Source: Marinilabilia salmonicolor JCM 21150
Lineage (GTDB): Bacteria > Bacteroidota > Bacteroidia > Bacteroidales > Marinilabiliaceae
NCBI RefSeq assembly: GCF_000259075.1
Contig: NZ_AJKI01000031.1
Span: 62,001 to 126,000 of the forward strand
DNA: 64,000 nucleotides
Direction of reading: 5' to 3'
In this document: piece by piece, positions 63,426-64,000 of the stretch
Layout of the letters: each line of letters begins with the position of its first letter
How positions within the stretch are numbered: the first letter of the stretch is position 1
Notes under the pieces: model-generated
Seen by the model: only the letters and a program-made list of their open reading frames with translations
Told to the model about the DNA's origin: nothing
Database searches by the model: none
Made by a program: the position numbers and the translations under genes

Positions 63426-63965
63426 GAATTTTTATCCCAATTAAATTTTGCGCATCACCTTTTACGGTTGTAAATTAAGCTTCTGCACCATTGTGCAACC
63501 TCAATCCAACAATTACAATACATATTTTAAATGATAACGGACAATGCACAATTTCATTGTTTTTATACTCATAAAAATAAAAAAGGTTATACCGTTGGAG
63601 CAACTTTATTCTATTTTTTGCAAAAAAAAGAAATTCCCATTAAATAAACTAAAACATTTTTATTCGTTCTCAGTAAAAAGAAGTCCAATCCCCTGTTTTA
63701 GTCAGGAGTTTTAGTTATGAGATGTTTCTGATATCTAAAACACACAAAATAAAAAAAGAAAAATGCAATCTGTTTTCAAATTATAATGAGCAAATACACT
63801 TTTATTTCACCAATAGCGTAAGACTAGTAATAGATCATTTAAAATAATGCAGGTTAAAACCATTCAATTATTTTTGTGTTCTGATTTAACAGTTAATTTT
63901 CCATTTCTTTGCAGTTAGTTAGCAGCTGACAAAAGAAATTTACCATCGTTTAAGAATTTGTTATT
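63426..63965. other. Divergent intergenic region, little visible
   Basis: About 540 bp of AT-rich DNA between gldJ and the gene that starts at 63966. The only repeated word noticed is GTTTTAGT at 63695-63702 and 63708-63715. A weak -7-like TTTCTTTG lies near 63904-63911. No open frame is credible. Confidence 0.45.
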
Positions 63966-64000
63966 ATGGCCGTACGCCGCAACATATTATTTTTCCTTTT
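63966..64000 (+). CDS. Start of a gene cut by the window end, probable exported protein
   Basis: ATG at 63966 opens MAVRRNILFFLF and runs off the window. A basic start followed by a hydrophobic run looks like a signal peptide. It is divergent from gldJ. Type IX genes porU or porV are often near gldJ, so one of these is a reasonable expectation, but eleven residues cannot identify it. Confidence 0.4.
   Translation, partial: MAVRRNILFFL

Overview
The window is a 64 kb chromosomal segment of a Bacteroidota bacterium. The evidence is a SusC/SusD pair with a hybrid two-component regulator, a GldJ-type lipoprotein of the type IX secretion/gliding apparatus next to murF, a fused SecDF, a TIGR02757 protein, DUF4924, and many candidate promoters with the Bacteroidota -7 box TAnnTTTG instead of Shine-Dalgarno-led starts. 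The order Marinilabiliales/Bacteroidales is a guess from gene content and cannot be fixed from this sequence. Most of the window is core genome; there is no phage, integrase, full insertion sequence, rRNA operon or CRISPR array.

Layout. 1-6.2 kb: end of an alpha/beta hydrolase, a PolB-type exonuclease, uridine kinase, a Dabb protein, the lysC-lysA pair and a mannose-6-phosphate isomerase. 6.8-11.5 kb: engB, then prs, rplY, pth, an S4/Hsp15 protein and DUF4924, a translation/nucleotide cluster, with a DUF393 protein convergent to it. 12-19 kb: a possible small gene, two tandem OmpA-type outer-membrane proteins, dsbD, a stand-alone KAS III-like enzyme and tRNA-Leu(UAA). 19.7-32.4 kb: mutS (TTG start), a 57-residue membrane protein, a MATE exporter with comB, then a minus-strand run of secDF, tatA, a Ca2+/Na+ antiporter, a LolD-like ATPase, TIGR02757 and trmN6. 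32.5-39.1 kb: an FtsX-type permease with an unusual ABC ATPase, divergent from an NtrC-type activator and NtrY-like kinase. 39.2-41.6 kb: rex, two tRNA-Val and folC. 41.8-53.4 kb: a compact polysaccharide utilisation locus: hybrid sensor/AraC regulator, a 39-residue membrane microprotein, SusC, SusD and a GH20 hexosaminidase, pointing to GlcNAc-containing glycans. 53.5-64 kb: an AEC transporter, phoH, the operon mtaB-suhB-lpxL-GT2, and gldJ-murF, ending in the first codons of a new gene divergent from gldJ.

The least explained material is between genes. I find four families of long palindromic intergenic repeats: about 173 bp at 6.5 and 22.7 kb, about 285 bp at 11.7 and 48.7 kb, about 160 bp at 5.0 and 10.0 kb, and a TTGCTTC...TCATTGC type at 36.2 and 49.0 kb with a related hairpin at 25.3 kb. 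No transposase is encoded here. In the first family the two copies differ in ways that keep the stem paired.

The other candidates for a second look are the divergent ABC/NtrC-NtrY locus, whose ATPase has lost its canonical Q-loop, signature and D-loop residues while keeping both Walker motifs and the H-loop, and the microprotein that leads the susCD operon. All family assignments come from reading motifs by eye; no database search was run.
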